DNA of 64,000 nucleotides from Bacteroidota bacterium (GTDB lineage Bacteria > Bacteroidota > Bacteroidia > AKYH767-A > 2013-40CM-41-45). The notes beneath the pieces were generated by a model that saw only the letters and a list, made by a program, of their open reading frames with translations, searched no databases and was not told the DNA's origin. Where the stretch lies: NCBI GenBank assembly GCA_016721305.1, contig JADKIH010000007.1, positions 1 to 64,000 on the forward strand, given 5' to 3'. Each line of letters begins with the position of its first letter. Within the stretch, counting starts at the first letter, position 1. Position numbers and translations under genes: made by a program. Below are positions 37,890 through 49,800 of the stretch, piece after piece.

Positions 37890-40587
37890 CTAATGAATAT
37901 CTGCTGTAAGATGCTTTTTTCTTCTTCCGTAATCGAGGATTTTGTCGATAAACTCGTACGGTTTATAACCTGCAATAGCTGATTGATGGAAAATACACGT
38001 AGCCGGCGTCATTCCGGGAAGTGAATTTACTTCAATGAAAATAACTTCCACTTTTCCATCGGCGAAAATGCGGACGAATGCATCTATGCGTGCATAACCT
38101 TCGATCTTTAAGATCTCCGCTGCCTTCCGAAGTTCTTCTTTCACGACATCTGAAATGCGTTGACGCTCTTTCGAATCTTTGGCGTAGCGTGCAGGAGTGA
38201 TATTTTGCCCTTGTCCGGCCAGGAACTTTTCTTCGAGCGACAAAACATCACCTTCCGACAATGCCTCAGATGCTTCGAAGACTTCGAATACGCACTTGTT
38301 GTTTGAATCCAATTTGGTAAGCATTCCACCTGTGATTTCAAGGAAGTGTGCAGCTCCGTTTCTTTCAATCAACTCTTCAACGAGGAATTGCTGCTTGCGA
38401 GGAAATTCTTCTTTCAATTTTAAATTCAATCGCGCTGCATCGGCTTCGATAAGCTCTTCTTGCTGGCGGAAAATGAGCTCGGCAAATGCTTCCAACTCTT
38501 CGCGAGTTTTTATTTTCTTCACCGCACTGCTGCATCCGTCATCGACTGGTTTAGCGATGAACGGAAAATTAAATTCGGAACATATTTTATCGACAAATAA
38601 TTTTCTGTCATTTTTAAAATCCCCGATCGTTACCACAGCGTGCTTTGCTACATGGAATCCCTTAAGGCGGAGAATTTCGTTTGTCTCATATTTATTGATA
38701 GTGATTTTTGAAGATTCAATTCCGGAGCCATTATAAGGTAGGCCTACTTTTTCGAGCTGACGTTGAACTTCGCCATCTTCTCCCGGACGACCGTGCAAAG
38801 CGATGAATACATCATCAGCTATTTCTGCCAGTTGAGGATAGGAGATTCTTATTGGTTGGAGAACGTTCTGCTTGTCGGTATATTTTGTCGTAATCTTTTC
38901 GCAGAGCATCATAATTTCACGAATCACTTCATGCACGGCGAAATGCTCGGCCTTTTCTTTAATATCGTCGGCATTATCCTTCAGCATCAGATTAACCGGA
39001 ATCTGGTACATCTGGTGATCATTATCGTTTCCTGTAAGGAAAACAGGAACAGGAGCGTAGGCCGAAGAAGATGAAAGCTTCTCATAGATATTTCTTCCGC
39101 TCTCAACAGAGATGTGTCGTTCCGACGAGTAACCTCCCATGATAACCGCTACCCGGATTTTCTCGGAAGCTGCTGTTTGCAATGATTCGATTCCTGTATC
39201 AAGCTGCTTTAAAAGATCAGTGATATAGCTTCTGTCGCGCATATCGAGTGTACGCTCGAACAACGATGTACGAATGATGTAAGTAAGGAATTGCGACGGA
39301 TTCAGACCGATTTCAGCAGCCTGATGGAAGAAGAAAGATGACGGCATCATTCCGGAAGTCGTATTAGGATCATTCAGGAATACTCGTCCGTCTTTCGTAA
39401 TGAAACCATCGATACGCGCATAAACATTGAAATGAAGCGAAAGGAATAAACGTTCGCATTCTTTTCTGATTTGTTGAATATGCTCGTAACTCAGATCTAT
39501 CGGAGTAATCTTTCGGGAAAGTCCGGGAAGATATTTTGAACGATAATCGAAAAGTTCTTTCCTTTTCGGATTTCAGTAGGGGGCAGGGCAACCGGTTTGA
39601 AGTCTTCGTTACGAATAACGATGCACGAGAATTCCTTCCCTTCAATAAAACCTTCGATGAGGACCTCACTTTCAGCATCGCAACTCTCGAGCACAACTTC
39701 TTTTTACCTGATGCAAATTCTTTTTCCAAAAATGATTGAAGCGCGTCCGGATGGTAGATCGTTTCCATTTCGGAAGTAAGCACCGGAATCCCGATGCCTT
39801 CACGAATATCGGTAACACTTCTGACCAATTCGATTCTTGCAGACGGACTGAGCTTCGACCATTCATCGAGTGTAATACGGCGAATAAAGAAAGCACTTTC
39901 TATTGCCTTGCGCAGCGCAGTTTCGGATGTATCAGAAAGAATTGTAACGCCAATAGAAGAACCCTGATTTGCAGGTTTAATAACACAAGGGAATCCGATT
40001 TCATCTTTAATTTTCCCGGCCAGAGCCTGAATGCTTGCCATTGCTTTCCATTCGTGACGGAAGAGCGAGAAGAAAGCAGGGCTATCGAAGCCGGCAACTT
40101 TCATTAAGTTTTTTTGGACAGCCTTATTGATGCCGATAGATGAGGAGAGAATGCCTGAGCCGGAATATGGAATACCCAGGTATTCGAAAATTCCCTGAAC
40201 ACGACCATCTTCACCGTACGTACCATGAAGACAGAGAAAAGCAAAATCAATAAGAGAAGAAAGTTCTTCGAATTGAACTTTTCTTCCAATTTGAGTGATC
40301 AGTTTTTCCTGTTCGATGATGGAAAGATTTCCCAAGCTCTCCGCATAAACCTGAAAGCCTCCGGGTGAGGCAGGAAGTGCATCGACAGGAGGATAGAAGT
40401 CGCGAATACTTCCTTTGTAAATGTATTGCCAGTCGAGTAGTACAAAATTACCGAAGCTATCCACAAATAACGGAATAGCCTCGAAGAGCGATTTATTCAG
40501 ATTGTCATAAACAGTTCTTCCTCCGGCGAAAGAAATTTCTCTCTCACGTGAGAAGCCACCGAAAATGATCCCAACTTTTAATTTCAT
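37890..40587 (-). CDS. ddl: Tandem-fused D-alanine-D-alanine ligase (two ATP-grasp modules, frameshifted)
   Basis: Reading from 40587, module 1 shows IIFGGFSREREISFAGG, LCLHGTYGEDGRVQG, IKPANQGSSIGV and ends with LNDPNTTSGMMPSSFFFHQ. The frame then continues without a stop, through a linker (DLLKQLDTGIESLQTAASEK), into module 2: VAVIMGGYSSERHISVESG, IALHGRPGEDGEVQR, AKPVDDGCSSAV, FIEVNSLPGMTPA. Total about 899 residues, twice a normal Ddl. Module 1 has D for the usual metal-binding E (NDPN instead of E-x-N). Module 2 has the canonical EVN but a less typical glycine loop. Indels near 39700 and 39530 break module 1. It forms the D-Ala-D-Ala of peptidoglycan. Whether both modules are active is unknown. 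Confidence 0.85.
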
Positions 40588-40607
40588 CTATTTGATTCCC
40601 TTTCCTG

Positions 40608-40615
40608 CAAAAATA
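40608..40615 (-). promoter_or_regulatory. -7 element of the ddl fusion gene
   Basis: On the minus strand TATTTTTG, an exact TAnnTTTG match, about 20 bases before the ddl ATG at 40587. Confidence 0.55.
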
Positions 40616-40809
40616 CGCATTTACACTCTGAACCAATGCTACCAAAACTAGACTTTTCAAAGTGAAATGTTCAAAAGTATGCCATACAAAATCATAAAAA
40701 TAGGAGAGAATGGCATATCCGCGCAGCGGATCAATTTGAATTGAAAGATCACCTATAAAGTCATAGACACATTTGCGTCAATACACTCTCAAAACCTAAA
40801 AAAAGAAGA

Positions 40810-40843
40810 GAATAGCATATCCGTTACTGTGGATATGCTATTC
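40810..40843 (-). terminator. Terminator of the prolyl oligopeptidase gene
   Basis: Perfect 13-base arms gaatagcatatcc (40810-40822) and ggatatgctattc (40831-40843) with an 8-base loop. In the minus direction a T-rich tract follows. A degenerate relative of the left arm (agaatggcatatccg) occurs at about 40717-40732 in the same gap, suggesting a duplicated hairpin. Confidence 0.75.
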
Positions 40844-40860
40844 AGAAGTCCTTTGCAGTT

Positions 40861-42981
40861 CTATCGTACTGTCATTCCAAGATTGTACATCAGGAATGAG
40901 AAAATATCGGATTGCTCATCAATTTGCTTAGCCACTGGCTTGCTTGAGCCAAGAGCATTGAAAGCTGCATGACCGGAATTCACGTCTATACGAATCATGA
41001 CAGGATTAGGTCCCTTGTATGCATATTGGAGCGTAGAAATGAACTTGAATGAGTGAGCAGGAACAACACGATCATCGTGGTCGCCGGTTATCACAAGAGT
41101 AGCAGGGTAATTTACACCGGTACGGATGTTATGCAGGGGAGAATAGGAGTACAGATTCCGGAATCCGAGAGAATCCTCACTGGAGCCGTAATCGCTTTTC
41201 CAAGCCCATCCAATGGTGAATTTGTGATAGCGGAGCATGTCCATTACACCAACAGTCGGCAGAGCTACTTTGAAGAGATCCGGGCGTTGAGTCATAACAG
41301 CACCCACGAGAAGGCCCCCGTTAGAACGTCCGCTGATTGCCAGTTTCGTCGGGTTGGTATATTTCTCATTGATCAGATACTGGGCAGCAGCAATGTAATC
41401 ATCGAATACATTTTGTTTTTTGAGCTTCGTACCTGCTTCATGCCAGGCTTCGCCGTACTCACCACCACCGCGGATATTCGGCTGAGCGAACACGCCACCA
41501 TTTTCAAGGAAGATCAGACGTTCGATTTTGAATTCGGGAGTCTTTGAGACATTGAATCCACCGTAACCAAACATCAGAGTCGGATTATTTCCATCGAGGA
41601 GAATTCCCTTTTTGTAGACGATAAACATCGGCACTTTCGTACTATCCTTGCTCGTATAAAAAATCTGCTTTGTTTCGTAATCGTTCGGATTGAAATCAAC
41701 TTTAGGTTGGAAGAAAATTTCCTGTTCTTTACTCTTTAAGTTGAATTGATAAATTGTCGGAGGTGCAGTAAAGGTATTCAACGCATAGAAAAGCAATGAA
41801 TCCTTTTTGTCAGTTGAAATCTGATCAATTGTACCCAGTGTGGCCAGCGGAACATCATACAGGAATTTGCCCTCTTTTGAAAAGACTTTAAGAACATTTG
41901 TAGCATCGTGAAGATACTGAGCGACGATTTTATCGTAGCCGAAGCTGACAGCCTGAAGTACATCTTCGGTTTGCGGAATAATGACGACAGGTGAAGCATC
42001 CGGCATGGAGGCATCAAATTGAACAAGCTGATAATTAGATGCGTTTTTATTTGTCAGGATGAAAACCTTCGTTCCCTCGCTGCCAATCACGGCATTATCA
42101 TTTTCGAATTCCGGAACAAGAGTAATGAAACCGGAGAGTGGTTCATTTAGATTTTTAACGATAAGATTATTTCCCGAAGTGCCTTCCGATCCGAAAATAT
42201 AAAGCCATTGTCCATCGTCGCTTGTAGAAGCACTGAAATTACGATTCGGATGATTCTTATCTTCATAAATCAACTGATCATTTTTTTGTGGTGTGCCGGC
42301 AGTATGGTAGTATATTTTCTGAAATTCATTTTTCGCCTTTAAAACGTCACCTTCAGGAGGAGCATCGTATCGACTATAGTAGAAACCACCGTTTTTCCAT
42401 GCAATACCTGAAAATTTGACCCATTCCAATTTATCGTTTAACTGACCACCATCAGTAGTATTCTTAATGTAAATTTCTTCCCAGTCACTGCCAGCTTTAG
42501 AGATAGCGTAAGCCATATATCGGCCATCGTGAGAAACCGACAAAGCTGAAACGTTTACCGTTCCGTCTTTCGAAAGCGTGTTTGGATCCAGGAATACTTC
42601 CGGTTTTGATTGGGGACCGGTACGAAGAATATTAAGTACAAATTGATTTTGCAATCCGTCGTTTCTGTAGACGAAGTAATTTTTTCCTCCTTTAAACGGA
42701 GTAGAAGATTTGGCAAAGTTCCACAAGCCCGTTAGTCGTTGCTTGAGAGTTCCACGAAAGGGAATAGACTCCAGATAGTTTTCTGTGGACTTATTTTGTG
42801 CTGTTACCCAAGCCCCCGTTTCTGCAGAACGATCATCTTCCAGCCAACGGTAAGGGTCAGGTACGACAGTTGAGAAATAAGTATCGGTCTGATCCGTACG
42901 TCTCGTTTCAGGATAATTCCACTGAGCCGAAAGCATGGAACTAAAGCAGACAGAAGCCAGGAAGGCAAGCGTTTTTTTCAT
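40861..42981 (-). CDS. Secreted prolyl oligopeptidase (S9A)
   Basis: 706 residues, intact. Signal peptide (KTLAFLASVCFSSMLSAQ), N-terminal S9 propeller (WNYPETRRTDQTDTYFSTVVPDPYRWLEDD is the family start), and a C-terminal alpha/beta hydrolase with the serine nucleophile in ISGRSNGGLLVGA, aspartate in VITGDHDDRVVPAHSFK and histidine in DVNSGHAAF. GYGGFNVSKTPEF and FAQPNIRGGGEYGEAWH are also typical. Cleaves short peptides after proline, likely in the periplasm. Monocistronic: it has its own terminator and a long upstream gap. Confidence 0.93.
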   Translation of the reverse strand: MKKTLAFLASVCFSSMLSAQWNYPETRRTDQTDTYFSTVVPDPYRWLEDDRSAETGAWVTAQNKSTENYLESIPFRGTLKQRLTGLWNFAKSSTPFKGGKNYFVYRNDGLQNQFVLNILRTGPQSKPEVFLDPNTLSKDGTVNVSALSVSHDGRYMAYAISKAGSDWEEIYIKNTTDGGQLNDKLEWVKFSGIAWKNGGFYYSRYDAPPEGDVLKAKNEFQKIYYHTAGTPQKNDQLIYEDKNHPNRNFSASTSDDGQWLYIFGSEGTSGNNLIVKNLNEPLSGFITLVPEFENDNAVIGSEGTKVFILTNKNASNYQLVQFDASMPDASPVVIIPQTEDVLQAVSFGYDKIVAQYLHDATNVLKVFSKEGKFLYDVPLATLGTIDQISTDKKDSLLFYALNTFTAPPTIYQFNLKSKEQEIFFQPKVDFNPNDYETKQIFYTSKDSTKVPMFIVYKKGILLDGNNPTLMFGYGGFNVSKTPEFKIERLIFLENGGVFAQPNIRGGGEYGEAWHEAGTKLKKQNVFDDYIAAAQYLINEKYTNPTKLAISGRSNGGLLVGAVMTQRPDLFKVALPTVGVMDMLRYHKFTIGWAWKSDYGSSEDSLGFRNLYSYSPLHNIRTGVNYPATLVITGDHDDRVVPAHSFKFISTLQYAYKGPNPVMIRIDVNSGHAAFNALGSSKPVAKQIDEQSDIFSFLMYNLGMTVR

Positions 42982-43199
42982 AGTCAGGAGGAGATTTCAG
43001 AAGGCTAAACTAAAGGAATTGTTTGTGATTTGAAATTCTACGAAGCGATATAAGATACTGATAATCAATATTGAAATAGTCTTAACTTCATTTAACAAAG
43101 CAGATTAAAACGTTCACCCAAGAAAATAAACCATTCGCCCAACGAAAACACTGTTTGGTCAAATTAGGCTTTTTGTGATGGGCGGAGCTGATACATTTG

Positions 43200-43452
43200 T
43201 AAACATCAAAAGTTCTTTGTTTTCAACAGATAACCTCGTGTTACCTTCTTTATAAAAGTTACCGCTGCTTTTCTGCATTCAATTCATTCCCCTTGAATTC
43301 AAGAATGCAAAAGTTCACGATCTGAAAGGAACTTTCCGGTTCTTCAGACAAACAGCCCGAACTCAGACGCGTAACCGACATTATTTGAAATAGGTTTTGT
43401 TTAGGTGAATAGTCAGTTAACGCTGTCGGGTGATTCCGGCAGCGTTTTTTTG
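43200..43452 (+). ncRNA. Candidate small noncoding RNA
   Basis: In an 840-base gap without a credible gene, a promoter-like TACATTTG (43192-43199, with TTTG at 43172-43175, spacer 16) is followed after about 220 bases by a strong intrinsic terminator. Between them are two good stem-loops. One is around 43266-43313 (TGCATTC and AATTCA arms pairing with TGAATT and GAATGCA). The other is around 43320-43347 (TCTGAA...TTCAGA with inner pairs). No open frame with protein-like composition is present on the plus strand. It could be 6S-like or one of the Bacteroidota-specific RNA motifs; I cannot assign a family. Confidence 0.45.
43419..43452 (+). terminator. Strong plus-strand intrinsic terminator
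   Basis: Arms aacgctgtcgg (43419-43429) and ccggcagcgtt (43436-43446), one G-U pair, loop of six, followed by seven or eight T. No plus-strand protein gene precedes it, which argues for an RNA gene upstream. Confidence 0.85.
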
Positions 43453-43462
43453 ACCGATTCTT

Positions 43463-43508
43463 CGTTATCGTTATCGTTATCAATAACGATAAAGTGAGAG
43501 CGATAACG
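43463..43508. repeat. GTTATCG / CGATAAC repeat cluster
   Basis: Three direct GTTATCG units are followed by inverted copies (ataacgataa, gcgataacg). Related to the palindromes at 28125-28150. Confidence 0.6.
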
Positions 43509-43718
43509 AGGCCTACATTTTTCGCCCTAATGAATGAATCATTCACCCGACAATACATACCTGAAACCAATAAATATTGAGATACAGCGTGTATGAGTGT
43601 ATTTTTGATATATCAATTAATACTTATGCAAAACAGCGAATTTTATAAATTTGGATTCCACCCGAGAGATGACCGTCAGGTTATGATCTTCACGCGAACC
43701 GTTTATCCTCCGGGATGG

Positions 43719-43791
43719 CGTTACCGGTAACGGGAAATCCCCTACGCATAGGGGTAAAAAGTAGAACTCCCGGTACGCACACCGGGAGTTC
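43719..43791 (-). terminator. Three consecutive hairpins after the giant adhesin gene
   Basis: In the minus direction downstream of the adhesin stop: an 11-base perfect stem (43764-43774 with 43781-43791, arm gaactcccggt) followed by a T-rich tract, acting as terminator. Then CCCCTA-cgca-TAGGGG (43739-43754) and the 14-base palindrome cgttaccggtaacg (43719-43732). Confidence 0.7.
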
Positions 43792-43825
43792 AGAAACACA
43801 CCATGAAAAACCAAACGCACTATTT

Positions 43826-46800
43826 TTAGTAGACGATACTTACCTTACCAACCCATTCAGATTGCTGGCCATCGACGCCAAGGCCAACGATTTTATAGAC
43901 ATAAGTATCAGACTGACATTTTTACCTTGATAATAACCGTCCCAGTTACCTTCGAGTGAATCCCATTCTTTGAGAAGGAGACCCCATCTGTCGTACACCC
44001 AAACCTGAATCTTAACCATATTGGTGAAATAAGGACGGAACACATCATTCTTACCGTCATTATTCGGTGTAAAGCAATTAGGAACGAAGAGAGTTGACTT
44101 AGGTCGAACTTCAATAGATTTCATTACGCTATCGACACAACCATAATTGTTAGTCGTAATCAGGAGAGCTGTATAGACACCTGTATCGGCAAATGCGTGA
44201 ACAGGGTTCAATTCTGTATTCGTTGTAAAACCATCGCTGAATACCCATTGGTAAGCGATATAATTTGAAGACTGATTGTCGAAGTGAACCACCGGTGAAA
44301 GCATATCCGTTGTAATAGGATCGGCTGTGAAATCAGCAGTCGGTTCAGGATAAACAACTACACTGTTATTTCCGGCATAAGAAGCGTAACAACCTTTATC
44401 ACTCACAACGGTAAGATTTACATTATACGAACCGTGTTGATTGAAGACGTGACTTGGATGCATATCGGTTGAAACTTCACCATCACCAAAATCCCACAAG
44501 TAACCAACGATTGATCCACTGGAGATCGAAGAAGTTTCGCTGAAGCTTGAGAACAGTGGTCCGCAACCGGAAGTACTTCCCTGGAAGGCTACTACCGGAT
44601 TCGGATTGATACGAACCGTAGAGTTCATTGTATTCACACAACCATAATCAGAAACGGCGGTTAATGTTACAGGGTAAGTTCCTGCATTCTGATAAATGTG
44701 CTGCGGATTCATTTGAGTAGATGTGGAATTATCACCAAATGTCCATCCGTAAATACTTACACTTCCTGATTGAATTGAACTTGTATTTACGAATTGAGCC
44801 GGAGAATTCTGACACACTTCAGATACAGAGAAGTTCAGAGCAGGTTTTGGATAAATATCCAATCGAGCCGTTTGAGTAGCAGAACAACCACTTGAATTAG
44901 TCGCAACTACAGAAACTGTATAAGTACCCGGATCAGAATAAGTATAGGCGAAAGTAGAATCGGTTGAAGTAATTCCATTTCCAAGATCCCAAACATAATT
45001 CACTAAGCCAGGACCGCTGGATACAGATACAAATTGAACAGGATTATCTTCACAAACATTCGAAGCAAGAATTTGAGTTGAAGGCTGTGAGTAAATCTGT
45101 ACCGGTTGTGAATAAGAATCCCAACATCCGTACACAGATGTAATTGTTAATGAAACACCATAAGTACCCGGATTGGCGTACAGGTGAGAAGGGCTACCTT
45201 CTACAGAATTGTAGTTGTCGCCGAATTCCCAGTTCCAGCCGATGATACTTCCGTCGATTGATGACGATTGATCAATAAATTGAGTCGTCAAACCAACACA
45301 AGCATCACTGGCCGCGAAACGGGCTACCGGAGGATTATATACCGCCACATTGTGAGAAATCTGGTCGGTACAACCATTGGATGTGACCACTGTAAGTGTT
45401 ACAGGGTAATTTCCGGCAGTCTGGAAGTTGTGAGAAGGGTTCGTTTGTGTGGAGTTCGTTCCATCATTGAAATCCCACGTACTAGTGAAGCTGATACCGC
45501 CATCTACTGTTGAAAGGTTGATCAATTGATTCGATCCGCCGAAACAAACATTAGAAGCGCTAAATAATGCAACCGGATTAGGGAATATACTCAGAGCCTC
45601 TGTGGCAGAAGCTGTACAGCCATTATCTGTTGTTGCAGTAAGTACGACGTTATAACTACCGGCCGTCGCATACAAGTGCGAAGGTTGAGCAGTTGAAGAA
45701 TTGTTTCCGTCGTTAAAATTCCATGACCATGAAGCAATGTTTCCGCTACTTACTGTAGATGTATTTGCAAAATTGATAGCATTTCCCTGGCAAGTATCCA
45801 TGGTTGTGAACATAACCTGTGGAAGTGGCCATACACTAACATTCTGAACAGCGGTATCCAGACAACCATGGTCTGTAATGGCTATCAAATTGATTGAATA
45901 GCTGCCATCGGCATTGTAAGTATGGCTAGGCTGAGCAGAACTGCTTGTTGTATTGTCACCAAATGTCCAGTAGTAATTTTGAATTGCACCTGAATTCACT
46001 GTCGTATTGTTTGTGATACCAATTGCTGATCCTGAACAAGCAGGAGTAGAAGCAAAGGCAGCAACAGGTAACGGATAAACAGTAACAGGGTTAGAAATTG
46101 TAGCCTGACAACCTAATGAAGAAGTTACGGTAAGAGATACATTATAATTTCCATCATTGAGGTATTGCAAACTAGGATTTACCTGATTGGATACATTTCC
46201 GTTTCCGAAGTTCCACTGATAAGAAGCAATATTTCCATAGGCAGATGAAGAAGCATTCGTAAACTGAATTGTACTGTTGGCGCAACCGTTTAATGCAAAG
46301 AATGCAGGAGTAGGAAGACCATTAACCACGTTCGATTGAGAAATTGTATCGCTACAATTGTGATTCGTAGTTACAATCAGTGTAGTTGTATATGTTCCCG
46401 GAGTACCATAGATATGCGATGGATTGCCCGTGAAATCATTTGAATTGTCACCGAAATTCCATGACCATTCGTTAATCGTACCTGATGATACAGACGATAA
46501 ATCTGCAAACGATGTAGAGTTTCCTAAACAAACCGTTGTGCTATTGAAGGAAGCAACCGGATTTGGATTAACTTGTACAGGACCCGTAACTGTGGCAGAA
46601 CAACCGGCAGCAGTAGTAACAGAAAGAGTAGTTACATAACTTCCTGTAGCTGCATAAGTATGCGTTGCATTCGTTCCTGAGAGTGTAAATGAGTCACCGA
46701 AGTTCCAGATTGACGATGCAATTGAGCCGGAAGCTACTGTTGAAGTATTGGTAAAGATGTTGGCACTTCCCTGACAAGCCTGAGTTGTAGAGAATGAAGG

Positions 46801-49800
46801 TACAGGAAGTGGATTTACCGTAACCTGGTGAACCATAGTAGCCGCACAACCATTCACATCGGTAATTGTAACGAAGAACGTACCCGTTGTGTTTACGTTA
46901 ATAGATTGTGTATTGGCACCTGTTGACCAGCTATAAGTACAGCCCGGATTTCCTGCATTCAAAGTTGCAGTTTGACCGGAACAAACAGAAGTTGTTGTAG
47001 GTGTTGTGGAAATATTGCCACCAAGAGAAACATGAGTAGATCCAAGAACGGAACAACCGTTTAAGCTCGTCACAATAACTGAATAATCACCTGAATCGGC
47101 TACAGCAATTGACTGAGCAGTTTCGCCTGTTGACCAACTGAAATCACAACCCGGATTTCCGGCATCCAAAGTAGTTGTTGAACCTAAACAAACGAATGTT
47201 GGGTATAGATTGACAACAGGAACCGGATTAACGATTACGTTAATTGTATCAGCAGCAACACAACCATTTCCGTCAGTTCCGACTACGGTATACGTAGCGT
47301 TCGCTGTTGGAGTAACAAGTACAGAAGCGCTTGTTGATCCTATCGGATTCCATTGGTACGATGTAGCACCACTTGCAGTCATATTAACGGTTGAACCAAA
47401 ACAAATCGTTTGATCAGGGCCGGCACTTACGTTAGGTAATGAATTTACCGTTACATCCGCAGCGTCCGTACTTGTACAGCCGTGAGCATCGGTAACAGTT
47501 ACCGTATAAGAACCGGAGGTAGTCGGAGTAACAAGGATAGAAGGAGTAGAAATACTTCCCGGCATCCAGTTATAACTTACACCACCGGTAGCAGTTAATG
47601 AAACTGAGCCACCTGAACAAATTGACTGATCGACACCTGCAGAAGCAGTTGGCAATTGGTTTACAGTAACATTGACAACATCGGATGAAGTACAACCATT
47701 GGCATCGGTTACTGTTACTGTGTAGGCATTCGTTGATGAAGGATTCACGGTAACGTTTGCGCTATTAGTATTTCCAGGCATCCAATTATAAGATGTACCA
47801 CCGATAGCAGATAATGTAACAGAAGCTCCATTACAGATTGTCTGATCTGTACCTGCATTAGCAACCGGAAGAGGGTTAACTACTACAGAGTGACTGATCG
47901 TATCTGAACAACCGAATCCTGAGTTAACGATTAACGTAACATTATAAGTTCCGTTAGTAGAATAATTGTGAGAAGGGTTATTCTGAGTAGAAGTATAGGT
48001 ATCATTGAAATCCCACTGAGCGGATGCAATTGAACCTGGTAAATTGTTGATGTATTATTGAAAGAAACTGCGTTTCCAAGACAAACCGGAGTAAGTTGAG
48101 AAATCTGCAACCGGAAGCGGATGAACCACTACCTGATGAGAAATCGTTTGAGAACAACGACCGGCTGTTGTTACCTGTAATGTAACATTGAAGTTTCCCG
48201 AAGTATTAAATGTATGAGTCGGGTTATGAGAAGTAGAAGTTGTTCCATCGTTAAAATTCCAATTGTAGGAATTAATGAGACCAACGCTTACCGTAGACTG
48301 ATCCGTAAACGCAATCGCATTACCCTGACAACCATTCGCAAATGTGAATTGAGGAATAGGCAAAGGATTTACTGTTACAGTCTGACTGGTTGAATTTACA
48401 CAACCTGTTGCTGAAGTAGCTGTCAAAGTAACAGTATAAGTACCTGCAGCGCTGTATGTATGTGTAGGATTCTGTGCAGTTGAAATTGATCCGTCACCAA
48501 AATCCCAAGCCCATGAAGCCACACTACCACCGGTAACTGAAGTTCCGTCTGTGAAAGACGTTGTACTTCCAATACAAACCGATGTAGAGGAGAAGCTTAC
48601 CACAGGCAAGTTATTCATAACAGCCGTTACATTCATGGCTCCGCTACAACCGGAAGTATCGGTCACTGTTACACCATAATTTCCAGGCGTTGCTATTGTA
48701 ATTGTTTGAGATGTTTGACCACCAGGAGTCCAGATGTGATTCATTCCCGGCCAGCCGGCATCAAGTGTAACTGAATCGCCCTGACAGAACGAAACATTAC
48801 CCAAATTGATCGTCATTGACGTTCCGTAAGTGATAGTACATGCTGATGAGTTTACGCAACCAAAAGCATCGGTCACAGTAACATCGAAGTTACCACCTGC
48901 ATTAACAACAATAGTTTGAGTTGTCTCACCAGTATTCCAAATATAAGTTGAACCCGGATTACCTGCATCAAGAGTTGTTGTGGATCCGGCACAAAGGAAA
49001 GTAGATTGAAGATTTACAATTGGATTTGCATGAACGGTTACATTCACAACATCAGAAGCTGAGCACCCGGCTGCATCTGTAGCAATCACTGTGTAGGCCG
49101 TTGTACTTCCCGGAGTAACCACAACTGTTGAACCTGTAGCTCCGATTGGATTCCAAGTATAGGTATTTCCACCTGTAGCCGTAAGAGTAGTATTGCTGCC
49201 TGCACAAATGTCGACATCCGGACCTGCGTTTGCTGTAGGTAAAGTTCCGACAGAAACCTGAACCACGTCGGTTGATGTACAACCATTCGCGCCGGTTCCG
49301 GTAACTGTATAAGAAGTTGTTGAGCCCGGATTTACAACATAGGTTGCACCTGAATGTGCACCCGGATTCCATGTATAAGATACACCACCGCTGGCAGTAA
49401 GTGTGACACCACTACCGTTACAGATAAACATATCGGCACCTGCAGAAATTGTCGGAAGCGGGTTCACAACAACTGAAACTGTGTCAGTAGCCGAACAACC
49501 ATTTGCATCGGTTACAGTTACAGATATTGTTGTTGTTCCAGAAGGGGAAATTGTAATTGTTGATCCAGTAGAACCGGAAGGATTCCATACATAAGTAGAT
49601 CCGCCGGAAGCTGTAAGGGTAACTGAACCACCTGCACAAACCGTTTGATCGGCACCGGCCGAAGCAGTAGGTAACGGGTAGATAGTGATTGGGTGAACAA
49701 TGGTGTCGATACAACCTAATGTGTCACCGCTGATAAGAGTTACGTTATATGTACCTGCGCTTGCGTATACATGCGTAGGGTTTTGAGCTGTAGATGTTCC

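Noticed and set aside
37890..39350. A separate second ddl gene starting near 39350
   Set aside because: The sequence upstream continues in the same frame through the last motif of module 1, so the apparent start MMPSSFFF lies inside one longer protein.
41053..41547. 164-residue open frame opposite the prolyl oligopeptidase gene
   Set aside because: It is the antisense shadow of a conserved, intact coding region.
43259..43570. 103-residue open frame on the minus strand
   Set aside because: It runs across the strong plus-strand terminator and the GTTATCG repeats and has no protein-like composition.
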